Origin: Hydractinia symbiolongicarpus
Taxonomy: Eukaryota; Cnidaria; Hydrozoa; Anthoathecata; Hydractiniidae
Length of the DNA stretch: 64,000 nucleotides
Direction of reading: 5' to 3'
NCBI RefSeq assembly: GCF_029227915.1
Contig: NC_079885.1
Location: 20,285,001-20,349,000 of the forward strand
The notes below the pieces were generated by a model. It was not told the DNA's origin and searched no databases. It worked only from the letters and a program-made list of their open reading frames with translations. The number at the start of each line of letters is the position of its first letter. The stretch's first letter is position 1. The position numbers and the translations under genes are program-made. This document shows positions 11,201-22,299 of the stretch, one piece after another.

Positions 11201-13441
11201 TGATCATATAGATGATATCTAGTTTCATTCTTGATTACCTTTAAGCCCGCCATTTTAACTTCTTCAATAATAACAGATTGTGTCAAAGCATTGCCCAACA
11301 CTGATGTTAAGATGCTAATAATGGTAATACCAGCTATGATCCAGAAGATGGAAAATAAGCGTCCTGGAAAACCTCGAGGAGCTTTGTCACCATACCTGTT
11401 AGGTAGAGAATGTGTTAATTATATGTTATAGCTAACCGAGTATAGTCCAATGGGGGGGGGGGGGTGGTTGTTCCTAAAAAAACGGATTTTCTTTCCCTTT
11501 TTGCCATGTTATTATATTTTCTGTTTAAAATAGGACGAAATGCTTAATTACTTTTATATGTCAGCCAGAAATGTAGGATCAGTCTCTAAATATAATTTAC
11601 CGAGGGTAGTATCTGTGTACCTCTACAATTTGATGATTATCAACCCGCTGCTTCCCTACGTCCTACGTTTTATGACGGCCCCTCTTACCCTCGTGTATCA
11701 TCTTAATAAATCACCTCCCCAGATTCTATTCGGTATTTCAACGTTACTTTTACTTTGTAATCCTTGTTTGACTTTTTTAATGCAAAAATTCTACTCACCC
11801 GACTGTTGTCATGGAAACGAAACTCCACCAAAAGCCTTCGTAAACACCTCTAACGAACGTTCGTGGAAATTCTTCTTCATTCCACCATGTGTCCTGCGAG
11901 GAGCAAGATAAAAGTTTTTAAATTTTTAACGTTTTAAGCTCGTTTGCCTTTTATTACATGTTTTTTGAAAAGGATAGGAAAATTTGAGAATAGGTTTAAG
12001 TATCCGTCTTTATGAAACTATCGATATCGCAAACACCTGCAAGAAAATCCTATGTGCGTGAAACAAGCTAACAAAAACTGTTCATCCATTTTTGGTAGAG
12101 TCTGGACAAAATGGCAACTAAAACTTAAGAAAGGCTTGTATAAAGGATGGGAGAACCCTAGCCCAAATAAAAAGGTAAAGTATGTTAACAAAACTTTAAC
12201 TGTCTAATCAACCGTCTTATTATTTCATTCATTTTTTGTCCTTCTTTTCTCTCTTCTCACTTGTTTATTCTGTTTTTTATTTCCTTTTCTCTCCATGTTA
12301 TCGTAGCGATTGTAATTAAGGCTGTTTTTTCTTTGGTATTTGTAAGTATAACGGCGGGGATAGCGGAGACGGTGTAGTGGTAGCACATTCGACTTGTAAT
12401 CCTAAGCTTTCAGGTTCAAGTCTCCACTCCGGCGCACTTTAAATGCAGTGTTGTCAGCCCATTTCGTGCCATCTACTGACCGATAACCGGGTTGTGTGGC
12501 AGGCAAGCAAGTTAGAGCAATGCTATAAGTTTCTCTGGCGGTAATGTAACATAGTTACAGTCGGAGGGGAGGAAGAGCTAACCGTTAGGATGGAATCCCC
12601 ACAAAACTTCCCGTTATTTACTTACTTAATTATGACCTTTGAACTAGTAAATGTTTTTAGTATATATTTATTAAAACTTTAAAACCTTGTAACCTGATTT
12701 TCGAGAACAATAAAATACCTACCAATATCCATATGACAGCTCCAGTTAAGAGCGCTGCTACCACCGCAAGCAAGAGAATCGGCCATGCATCGATGACACC
12801 TTTTCCGAAACTGCTTGTAACCTGAAGCCATTCCTCATCTTTGATTGTAACAAAAGCCACGCCAACAACAGAAAAGAACTGCGCAAACGGCTGACCATTT
12901 TTTTCAGTAGCTCCAGCCAGTGACACAGCTGGGACAGAGAATTGGCAAGAGGTAGGAGATACTTTGCATTCATCTTGCAAAAGTTTCGAATTTGTTGAGG
13001 TTTTTTTGTTGTACGTGACTGTCAAGGCTGGATTCCTGCAAACTTTCTTGAAAAAGTTGTCTAAATAATCTAAAAAAAACAGTGACGAATGCTACAGATT
13101 TTTTTCCATAAAAAAAGTGAAAACATATAATCCACAAAAGGATTATACACTCGATATTTTTTCTACTAATGTTCAATGTTTACACAATCCAGACAGTAGC
13201 AAAACAAGGTTCAAGTCAGCAAGGATAACTCACCCTTCCATATTCCAACTGCGCTACCTCCACTTTCATATATATATGGTGGATAATTGATATAAGCTAC
13301 ATCTGGTGAAATAGTGCATGGATCAGTGAACGAGGTAGGCAATGATGGATTGATTATAGAATCATAATATGTAGAACAATCTGTGTCGTCATGTGCTCCA
13401 CATATATATAATGCCGATAACATAAGAAGCAACTTAAACAT
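5221..13441 (-). CDS. iGluR-like channel with K+ selectivity filter
   Basis: Nine exons read right to left: 13441-13234, 13060-12723, 11893-11799, 11395-11239, 11058-10992, 10229-10176, 9410-9154, 6379-6163 and 5408-5221. All introns are GT-AG and phases match at every junction, giving 1581 nt, 526 aa plus stop. Domain order: signal peptide (1-16); ligand-binding half S1 (about 48-155, with IKDEEWLQV near its end); M1 (about 160-182); pore loop FWWSFVSMTTVGYGDKAP (filter 211-217); second pore helix LFSIFWIIAGITIISILTS (227-245); S2 (about 267-400, with VDGLAMDSRQLEYYYKER); a last membrane segment (about 417-443); and a charged coiled-coil tail (about 470-526). This is the glutamate-receptor fold without the amino-terminal domain. 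Its filter is that of K+ channels, as in bacterial GluR0 and rotifer AvGluR1. The SYTANLAAF motif of animal iGluRs is absent. A start 24 codons upstream (13513) is possible but would hide the signal peptide. Ligand and ion selectivity are inferred. Confidence 0.9.
5900..6109. repeat. 21-bp minisatellite in receptor intron 8
   Basis: About ten tandem units of 21 bp (AAGTACAATTGTATTCAACC plus C and variants). Two unit types, ending TTCAACCC and TTTAGCTC, alternate over the central units and so make a 42-bp higher-order period. A degenerate related copy lies near 5440-5472. The array is in the intron between the last two exons of the glutamate-receptor-like gene. Confidence 0.9.
7146..7957 (+). 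repeat. Dispersed repeat family A, copy 1
   Basis: Several blocks match the reverse complement of 34071-34536: CCCCAGG.TTTGTT..CTGATGTC near the left end, CGCTTACTTGACGGCTAACA, GGTTGTTTAT followed by TTTACAAAGTTTT, TCAAGCCTTACATC, and CTTTAGCGTGCTAAATTCAC near the right end. Order and polarity are conserved, so both are copies of one interspersed element. No coding capacity or clear terminal repeats were found. It lies in intron 7 of the glutamate-receptor-like gene. Confidence 0.7.
8012..8061. repeat. 19-bp tandem duplication
   Basis: The unit CAACGAAGGTACTTGTGAG occurs twice in full and once in part (12 bp). It lies in the long seventh intron of the receptor gene and is not coding. Confidence 0.85.
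9701..9864. repeat. 27-bp direct repeat and perfect hairpin
   Basis: The sequence CCGTCTGTCACGCAAGATGG plus TAGCTTA occurs at 9701-9727 and again at 9757-9783. Downstream, CCCGTGGATTTTTCCACGGG (9835-9854) is an 8-bp perfect stem with a 4-base loop. The hairpin is one member of the dispersed motif described in the findings. All of this is in the intron between exons 6 and 7 of the receptor gene. Confidence 0.8.
12354..12630 (+). mobile_element. tRNA-derived SINE, Thr-like head, copy 1
   Basis: A Pol III-type head has box A GTGTAGTGGTAGCAC and box B GGTTCAAGTCT, with an anticodon-loop-like CTTGTAA (anticodon TGT, Thr). An unrelated body of about 190 bp follows and ends in CTTACTTACTTA. The same head, body and tail occur in reverse orientation at 61109-61388, which identifies it as a mobile SINE rather than a tRNA gene. 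It sits in intron 2 of the glutamate-receptor-like gene, just upstream of the exon that carries the pore loop. Confidence 0.88.
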
Positions 13442-14776
13442 TGTTGAATAATTGTTTAATCTAGGTAGAGAGCGAGAATTTTTCCATAACAACAAAATTA
13501 TAACAAAAAACAATGGATTTTGTTAAAAAAGAGAAAGATAATTCAAACCAGAAGATGGCCATTATAGGCAACCTTGTAATTCAGGAAACGTTTAAGCATT
13601 TTTTCAGCTCAGGAGAAATCGTCGGTAGGGTGTATAAAATATATTTAGTATTGGCTTCTAGTATATAGTCTGTGAATGTAAATTTTTTTAAAGAACACAT
13701 TCCATTCTTCCCAACATTTGTTGTGCAGCATTTCTTCTGTTACCTAGTTTTTGTGTTGTGTTTTTGTTTTTGTTGAAACCCTAAACCTGACTGCTTCACA
13801 ACTGTGGACAAGTTTAAAGAAACGAGTGCCATTTTTACTATTTTTCAATTCTACAGTGCAAAAAGCGGATATTTTTTCTCTGATTGTCTAAATAGCTGCA
13901 AAAAAGACATAATCACATGTATTATCTTGCAATAATTTTTTTCGCTGTTCAACCTCGTAAACCGTGATTAAATTTGAACAATCATCTGTATATCAAATTA
14001 CTGTAATTTATGCTCGGGTTATCGCACTTGTTCTCGAAAAATATCGTCATATTTTTTTTCATTTTTTAATTCTCTTATATTTCACTCGCCTCAAGGTTCG
14101 TGAAATATGTACACGAGAGCATAAAAAACTCCAAAAAATATTTTATATTTTTCTCGCCACTGTGCGATAACTACTGATATTGGCTTATTTTTATTCAGAC
14201 GTGGCTGATATATTGGTCGTTCATGCAAATAATTTCAAATTAAAAAGCAAATCCCAAATAAATATTTCTTGTGAAATCAATGCATATTTAATTTCCAAAA
14301 AAAACAAATTTTTTTATCTGACTTGTTTCACTCGGTTACAAGATTTTTCTTGATTTTCAGTGAACCTGAATACCTGGGCTGCTTTTCTTCAATTGATCAG
14401 CATGTGAGTAAGACCATAGTACAACAATACTAAAAATGATCTTTATTGTAAATTGCAAAATGAGTAATCGTTTAAACATTTGAACATATTTTTATGTAAA
14501 AAAACCTTGTAGATCCTAGAATGTGTATAATATAATAATTATTTGGTCTTTTGGCTTATCTTATTTTGTAATCTGCAATGATGATTCACTTTATTGGACG
14601 TTTGTAAAACATAATGAAACAGTTTTAAAAACATCACCAATTTGTTTAGCTACAAATATGTTGTTTTAAACTTATAATGTCCTTGTTTGCAGTAGAATTT
14701 TACGAACAGCAACTGTGCTGTGTTTAAAGAACAAAAATGTGGAATAATATCATATTTTTCTAAAGTGGATAAACTA
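13442..14776. other. Upstream region of the receptor gene
   Basis: This is the presumed promoter side of the minus-strand receptor gene. No coding similarity was seen. It contains one foldback element (14018-14171). No TATA box or initiator could be assigned with confidence in such AT-rich sequence. Confidence 0.35.
14018..14171. mobile_element. Foldback MITE-like element
   Basis: The ends GTTATCGCAC and GTGCGATAAC are a perfect 10-bp inverted repeat. The pairing continues imperfectly inward (TTCTCGAAAAATAT against ATATTTTTCTCG). The centre is a second hairpin, ATTTCACTCGCCT and its partner GGTTCGTGAAAT. There is no open frame. The structure fits a small non-autonomous foldback or MITE element. 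Confidence 0.55.
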
Positions 14777-15957
14777 CAGTTGACCCTCGTTTTAGCGAAC
14801 CCTGAGGGGACGAGCAATTTAGTTTGCTATAATGAGGGATTTGTTGAAAGCGAACTTTTCAAAAATGGGTTTAAATCTGATAAATTCACCATTTTTTAGT
14901 ACTGCTTAGTTTAATAATTATAAACAGTTTCATAAAGAATCAAAGTCTTTGAAAGAAATTTTCAATGGTTGTTTGTTGCTTTTTTTATTCTTGACATTTA
15001 TCGTATACCAGATTGAACTACTCCAGATGCCTTCTCATATTGAATGCTACCACTTCCTCCTCAAAAAGACTGCATCTCTGAAGTAATTCCACAACTACGA
15101 ATATTTCACATTCTGACGGTTTGTTTGGAGGTTCAATTTCCACTACGTTCTCTTCAGCATCCTTAGTATCGTCATCTACGTTTGGGGTTTCCCTGTAATG
15201 ACCTAAAAACTTTCTGCCGTCAATCAGTACAGACTCTGTTACAACTAGATTTTCATCAGCGTCAGTACAGTCTTCGGCAGTTATTCCATCAGGAACCAAT
15301 GATTGGTCAAGTAATCGCAGCTTATTCAAATCGGATGTGAGTGATTTAAATGAAACATCTATTTCTTCTACTGCATCTGCTTGGGTATCCTTGGATATTC
15401 CTCCACGTTTAAAACAATTTTGGACTGTATCCTTGGTAATTCAGTTATGCTTGCACAAAGGAATTTCATCGCATCTAAAATGTTTATCTTTGGTAATTCT
15501 TGACCACTTTCAATGCGGTTGATGTATAATTTAACAACAGCGGACCTATATTCTTCCTTTTCGAGCTAACTTCATTGGACTTGAAAGCATTTTTGATGTC
15601 AGCCATGTCGATACTGTATTTCTAGGGAACGTCATACTTTTCGGCGACTTTAGATGGCTTAATATCAGATTCAATTTCTTTGAAAGCCTTATATTTATCA
15701 CCGAGGCTCACCCTTTTTATCTTAGCAGCCGACATTTTTTTAAACAAAAAATATGTAAACAAACAATAATTGAATAAAATTCAAAGATTGAATTTCAAAT
15801 GTCGCTGATTCGGTTTTGGTCATTTGAAGCATTCAGCTTCTAAAATGTGCTACTATTGGCTATTTCAAGGGTAAATCAGGCGTTGTTGCCAAGTTATTTT
15901 TGTTCCATATAATGAGGAGTTCGTTAAAAGCGAGTTCGCTAAGACAAGGGTCAACTG
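14777..15957 (-). mobile_element. pogo/Tigger-type DNA transposon, deleted
   Basis: The ends CAGTTGACCCTCGTTTTAGC and, at the right, its inverted partner GCTAAGACAAGGGTCAACTG form an imperfect 24-bp terminal inverted repeat. A TA dinucleotide lies directly outside both ends (14775-14776 and 15958-15959), the expected Tc1/mariner-superfamily target duplication. At 1181 bp it is shorter than an intact Tigger of about 2.4 kb. Two transposase remnants lie inside on the minus strand (see next entry). It is inactive. Confidence 0.88.
15018..15735 (-). pseudogene. Remnant Tigger/CENP-B-like transposase
   Basis: From an ATG at 15735 the minus strand reads an N-terminal helix-turn-helix region of the CENP-B/pogo type (KRVSLGDKYKAFKEIESDIK, then KPSKVAEKYDVP) and meets a TAG. 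A separate frame at 15329-15018 gives an acidic C-terminal piece without a DDE core. The central catalytic part is deleted, so no active transposase can be made. Confidence 0.75.
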
Positions 15958-18660
15958 TATTTTCATTCGGGGTAAATTTCTCCACAATCAAATTCGAGCC
16001 ATGTCTGGAGATTTTCTGAAGGTGTGTTTTAGCCACATTTTGTTTGCAAACGTCCTACTGGAAAAAATAATGAATCAAAACTTTTTGTTTTTCTCATTTC
16101 ATGTGATTTAAATGTTTTACGAATACCCACAGGAATTATGACAAGTAAATATAATCTTTAACACAATCACTTACACGTGAAATACGCTAAGGTCACCGCG
16201 AAAATTGTACCCACGAAAAATCGCAGTATAAAATAAAGTGAAATAAAAACAAAATTATAACATATACCTAAATATTCTTACCAGTGATTAAACAATGTGA
16301 ATTTTTTCAACAAATTCTACTTTCTTCTCCTTGGCAAAAATAAATTTCAACGGAAGAATTTGTTTCTTTTTAAGATAGTGATGGCAACTGAATTACAGAA
16401 TACATGTACACCTGAATAAAAATTGAATCGCGCATTTGTACGAAATTATTTAATAAATAATGAAGAAACTATTTTTTGAAAAATGACAATATTTGCACGT
16501 TAATTTATGTAAATTATTCGTTATGATAGTAATAGATATTTTTACGCTATACATTTCCGAATGATGAATAATATGAGAAATGAATACTTTTGAATTATGG
16601 GTCAAGGCATACTATATTTTTTATACGTTAATTTAAGTAAATTATTCGCAAAAATGTTTAACCCATAAAGCTTACCTCCGGTGAAAACAACAAAGTTATT
16701 TTATACGAAAAAGCTTAAAAAATTATCTGGGAATTAGAAAATTCTCGCTCTCTTCGTAAAATTTTGGACTTTAAAGTTTCCAATAATTATGCATGATATC
16801 ATCAAGTAGATCGGAGTGAGGTGTTACTTTTACTAAGATAAAATGGTTGTAGTAAGATAAACTAGTCAGGAAAATTCGGAGACAGATAGACAATTAAAAT
16901 CAATCATCAATAAAACTGAAGTTCCGTGGTGAACTTTGTCAAAATAACGCCCATCCAGTGGGATTTAATCTTTTTTGTACTTAATATTAATTTTGACACT
17001 TTTCGCGAAAATATCCTTCTCGCAAATGGGGACAATTCATTTGCCAAACAGGACAGTGTTGGTCCAATAAAAAAAGGGTAAGGAGAATTTTCCAAAATGA
17101 AATTTTTCATGCATATGTACGAAAATACATCAATCAGAAAAATGTCATCTAATGTTGTATATTGCTTCTTGCAGAATAAGTTTCTGTAAAAATTCGAAAT
17201 AATAATAAAAGTGTAATCGGGATGAGCGCTTAATACAGGTAAACCGTGTCACACATCCGTATGTAAGCGACACACTCTTATCAAAAAAAAACTTTATCGC
17301 AACTTTGGTTTAAATAAAGCGACAGGAAAGAGCCCGTCGTTAACATTTGATTGCGCGCTTATTGCAGGTAAACGTACCGCCTATGTGTGCAGGCGTAACA
17401 CTACATTCAAAACAACTTAGCGTATCGTAGCTTCGGTTTAAAAAAGAAACACATCCTAAAGCTTGTCATTACCAAATACTGTTGTCTCATCAATAAACAT
17501 CTGACATTTGTTAAAGTTTAAATCTAAGTAAAAAGTGTAGCTAGCTAACTGTATTTAGTATAGAAAAGATTATTTGAGAATTCTGTTGCAGCCAACTTAT
17601 TTGGCTATTAATACTTTTTAACCAGAGGTAGCTAACAGCAGCCACAACTCCAGTTGCAGCTGAGTATAAATATATTGGCGAAGCCAATACAAAAATAAAT
17701 AATGTTGGCTAACATAAAAAGCATATATCAAAATGAAAACCCCGTAAAATATCAAAAATAAATAAGGCTAGCTAGCTTTGGAATGTTCTCTTGAAATCTA
17801 CGTTTGTAACCAAAATCTTAAAATTGGTTTGTTTAAGATTTGTACATGGCTAGAAAACTTGAAGATATATGTGAAAACACACAAAAAATAAATTTTCCTA
17901 TAGATGCAAAGTATTTAGAAAATAAAAAGAAGAAAAGGAGGCCTACAAACCCAACACCAGTACTTCCAAACCAAAATGCCCTTTAAGTTCTCTTTTCGGG
18001 TTTTGGTGTAATTCCGAAGTTAAACTGCGTGCAGCCAAAACAAAGTCCGTAAAAGCCGGGTTCTCCGAGGATTTTCTAAAAAAAACCTATGCGCAACCAC
18101 TTTAAAAAGAATACGGCTATTATTAAAGAGAAAATTCAGACGGTGAACGAAGATCTTGCACGACACTTAAAAGTTACTAAGATATCTTACGATACACCAC
18201 GGGGTAATCGCTTTTGTTTGACATATATATGTCTATTATATTCAATTAGCTTTATCGCACAAGTTATACATCCTGCGCGGATAATAAAAAAACTCTAGGG
18301 ATGTAAAAAAGCATAGTGAAATGTGTTAATCGTTGCGCTTACTTTGACTCATTAACAACCTGTTTAGGAATTAAAATGCTATAAATACAGAGAGATAACA
18401 CCCGAAACTTTAAAAGGGAATCAGGCTGTCCAAACAAGTACTTCGTTAGAGTTAAAGGTGAGACAGAAATTTTTTGTAAAGCGGTTCTATGTTCTTACTG
18501 AGGAGGTTACGATTTGGTTTGAAATCTATACTGCTATTCTGGATTTCGATTCATAACCTAGTAAGTAAAATCTAAACATGAGAGCAATACTGATGTGAAA
18601 ATGTTGCTTTTTATATCCTCCTACATCCTCCTTTTTCATGTCACTCATTTTTTTTTTGTA
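15958..18660. other. Intergenic stretch
   Basis: No recognisable gene was found. Near 17225-17450 two diverged copies of a block of about 110 bp follow each other (GCGCTTAATACAGGTAAAC and GCGCTTATTGCAGGTAAACG). At 17847-17986 (+) there is a 46-codon open frame rich in Lys with no recognised similarity. A probable untranslated exon of the next gene ends near 18560 at a GTAAGT donor. Confidence 0.35.
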
Positions 18661-18665
18661 GGATC

Positions 18666-19337
18666 ATGTATTTGACTGGCATACTATTTGCGCTTGCTGT
18701 ATGCTACGTGCATACGTATCGAATTGTTGATGTTGGAAATGGTAAGATTCATATCCTTAAGGTGAAGCAAGATGTCACTTTAGAAAGAGGATCAACAAAT
18801 TTCAATCGTCTTCCCTATCTGATCATCGGACGCCATCCACGATATCCTTTAAAGCGTTCTCTGGTCCAGTTTGAGAATTTGAGAACTTCCTGTCCTGCCA
18901 ACAAAATAAAGTTTGCAAAGATGTACCTATACTATGTGTACGCTCACAAAGCGAGTTTCCAATCAGTTCGAAAAACACCGTTCCTTTCGCGAAATATAAT
19001 TATTCACCGTGTTTTGAAATCATGGAGTGAACGTGCAGCTACAAGCATATATCGTGTTGGAAAACTCGGGTGGTTTTCAAAATATCTGAATCTTGGAAGA
19101 GACGCTGTGGCTAGTCGTCAATATCCTGTAACACGATTGCACACAGCCCGTCCACCTGGCTGGATGGAATTTGACGTCAGAAAAGCAATACTTGCATGGA
19201 AGCGTGGACGTCCAAACTTTGGTCTGTTGATCCGTGTGCAGAAGGAGAACGTTTTGGGAAGAGATATCCGTTTTGCAAGTAATAATCACCGAAATGTAAA
19301 ATTACACGCCAAAATCCATGTTTTGTGTCGTTATTAA
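18666..19337 (+). CDS. Secreted DNRLRE/TGFb-propeptide-like protein
   Basis: A single coding exon of 223 aa. Residues 1-17 form a signal peptide. The rest resembles the beta-sandwich module shared by DNRLRE domains and TGF-beta propeptides: KRSLVQFENL (about 59-68), KMYLYYVYAHKASF (about 85-98), RVLKSWSERAATS (about 115-127) and the late block WMEFDVRKAILAWKRG followed by NFGLLIRV. Similar uncharacterised secreted proteins are known from cnidarians and other invertebrates. A strong acceptor (TTTTTTTTTTGTAG) lies four bases before the ATG, implying a 5'UTR exon upstream. AATAAA at about 19401, some 60 bases after the stop, is a likely polyadenylation signal. Function is unknown; an extracellular, perhaps glycan-binding, role is inferred from the fold only. 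Confidence 0.85.
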   Translation: MYLTGILFALAVCYVHTYRIVDVGNGKIHILKVKQDVTLERGSTNFNRLPYLIIGRHPRYPLKRSLVQFENLRTSCPANKIKFAKMYLYYVYAHKASFQSVRKTPFLSRNIIIHRVLKSWSERAATSIYRVGKLGWFSKYLNLGRDAVASRQYPVTRLHTARPPGWMEFDVRKAILAWKRGRPNFGLLIRVQKENVLGRDIRFASNNHRNVKLHAKIHVLCRY

Positions 19338-22299
19338 ACTCAATAACATGCCGAAGTGCGTGTTTCAGTTGACAATTAATTTCTTTAAATTGTTCTCTAA
19401 AATAAACATATTTGTTATCTTAGTGGTTTTGTTTCTGTTAAGATTGTACCAATGTTACATGTAATTTTTTTTTTTACGACAATAACTGCAGGATAGGCTG
19501 AAAACCACTAAAGTTCCGCAAATAAAGGCATCCTGGTGTGCAAGACAATGGGAGGATGTAATAAATAAAATCAGTTGTAAAAACGAGGAAGTTTTTTCCC
19601 CATGTCGGCTTTAAGCAGTTTTACATCTTCATGGGAAACTTGACTACTTGAGATTTCAGCAAGTGTTTTGTCACTTTTAGTTGGTTATGTCACACTTGTT
19701 CTGTTAGGGTTCTATTAAAGCTGAATCTGCCACATTGCTCAATGTCTTGGCAAGCTCTATTATGTGAATGTTGTACAAAGGATGTGTTGTATGTACAAAG
19801 GATGTGCGTTATAGTATATGGTAGTTGATAGTAATACCAGTGAAAAATGCTACACACCTAAAAGCAGACTTAAATCACTTGACGGGTGCTTTTCGTAGTA
19901 TTCTATTAACTTAGAAGATGATTACTTAATTTGATTAGAATGCTGTTTATTGGATTTAATTTCGAAGGATTCATTTTTCCGAATTTAGCCCAAATGACAA
20001 AATAATTAAAAAAATTAGATTTCCTGAATCGTCGCTGAAGTTTCTTTGGAACTTTGTTCACGTGCAAAACATATGATTGCATTTGACATCGGGTTCGCAA
20101 AACTGAATCCTGAAAATATATTTCAAAAAACTCTTCTCTAGAAATTAAATCTAAAGAATCTAAAGATAATTTGCAAAACTGGTGAAATTCTTTCTACGAT
20201 AATTTTTCCTTAAGGTAGAAAATCCGTATGCTGCCAGATAGTTTGTTAGCAATGTACACTGCATTTGCAATAAAATATTTCGCTATTAAATTAAGAAGGT
20301 AAATTAGGCAAAAATTTATCCAGCATTTAATTTGGAAAAATGTTTATGATTATTTTATAGTTTTGAAAGGAAGTGTGGAGTTCGGTGGATATGGCTTTAC
20401 GGTAAATCCTGTACTTAACGATGAACGAATAAGTGGTTTTAAATTATGAGCTTTAGTATAACGCGTTAGGCTTTAAATTTGGTGAATTTTTATTACTTTT
20501 CTTTGATTTCAGGGCAGTAAATTGTTTTTTCACATGACGTCACACCTGCTGCCATGGTGACTCCTGAGTTGACAGGTGGTCAGGAAAAAAATCTTATTAA
20601 TATCCTTATTAACATTTCCAAAGTATTACGTAATTAAAGGCATCTTAATCGTTGGAAAGATCTCTTTCAATTTTGAAGTTCCTTTTCACAGCTTTACCCT
20701 TTTTTCAGGGAAATATATGATGACGTCATTTTTGACTTAATAACGTCGTCCCAAATTTTTTAGAACTCTCCCAAAATCCCAACTCACAAAATGCCTGGCC
20801 TGAAAATATTTCTTAAGAATGCATGCAGAGAAAATATATAGGGTCCTACAAGTCCAAATCCGTGGCGACTTTGCTCATTCCGATCTTGTTTTAAGTCAGA
20901 TACGCCGAAACGGATTGTCAAAGCTTGCTATTAAGGGATGAAGGAAGCTTGTCATTAATTATAGCATGCGATCTGATCCATTTTTTTATTGGTACCGATA
21001 GATTACAGATTTCTCGCTTTCTAAAAGTCCATATGTACAAGCTGATCTTGCATACAGCATCGCCCAATTAAACGGTTGCCCTCATAACTATATATATACT
21101 GGTTTGTCCTGCTGATTTATTGTAGCTAGTGTGATAAAAAGCTGCCGACAAAAACCTTCTGTCAAGCTGCGCTATCAATTTCGAAAAGGGGGTGGGGATC
21201 TAGAAATTCCTTTTAAAATATTTTTTTTCGTGACAAAAATTAATCACATACGGCAAATCAATTTCAAACTCCTAGTTTTACATATATTAGATTTTATTTT
21301 CTAACTTGCTTTTGTTTAAAAAGCTTTAGCTTGCAGACATTTATCTAGAAGTGTAAAATCTGGAATAGCAATGTCAAAAGTATAAAACTGCTCAATAGGT
21401 CTAATTTTATTGCACAAATGAAACATTTCTGGCGACCCTAGCTTGGATGGTTGGCTAGAAATGTAAATATCCATTGGTTGTTTTCGTGGCAAGCTGAAAG
21501 AATATAAGTTGACCCCAAATCGCTATATGACTATAGATAACATGTCTCCATTACCACTATTATCAGCAAGCTAGCCGAGTAAACAATGCTAAGCAAAAGT
21601 TAATAAAGAATGAGTAAGCTAGTTCGCTGTAAATTTAACGAAGCAAAACATAGATAACACAGCTAGCGAGCCAATGCATCATCAGTATGGCGCGCCAGAC
21701 CACAATCGTCTCGTCAAAATCCAGGACCCGAGCTTCACCTCCTCGGCCTTAATCAAAACAATTATTCTGATTCAATTAGCTTGAATGGTCTTGTCTTACG
21801 CCATAGTGGGTATAAATTTTTTTAAGGTATTCATAAAGTATAAATTGATTAACTTAACGGGGGAGGGAAATTTTATGAGCAAAGCGGACAAAAACAACAT
21901 CTTAAATAATCTTGATAATTTTTGGTATCATATTGGACATCCAAATATAACTGAAATTTACAGAAAAGTACCTTACAAATATTCAGTAACCGTAATTTAT
22001 TCTGTATTATACAGACATACTTTGTTTTTAAATCAAGCATCCTGTAAAGAATTGTTTTAAATTTTTAGACCTAGCTAGATATTTTCTTTCAAATTCTGCA
22101 CAGATCCATACCAATTTATTGCATATAAAGCCACTTGAAACAACAACGATTACTTTAAAATATTTTTAGAAGCATTTATTACCTTCTTATGTCTAGTATT
22201 TTTAAAAAAACTATCCCTCATGTTGCCTTTGCTTCCTCATCACAACAAACTTTTGCTTGATCGATTGCTTGTGCAAAAAGCCAAGACGATGATTGGTAG
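19338..22299. other. Intergenic stretch, no gene recognised
   Basis: Open frames on both strands are short and show no known family. There is no clear terminal inverted repeat or tRNA-like head. A 91-codon frame at 21785-22060 has no splice context or similarity and is left out. Confidence 0.4.

Noticed and set aside
12361-12435. Functional tRNA-Thr gene
   Set aside because: The anticodon stem is imperfect and the sequence is the head of a repeated SINE with a second copy at 61109-61388.
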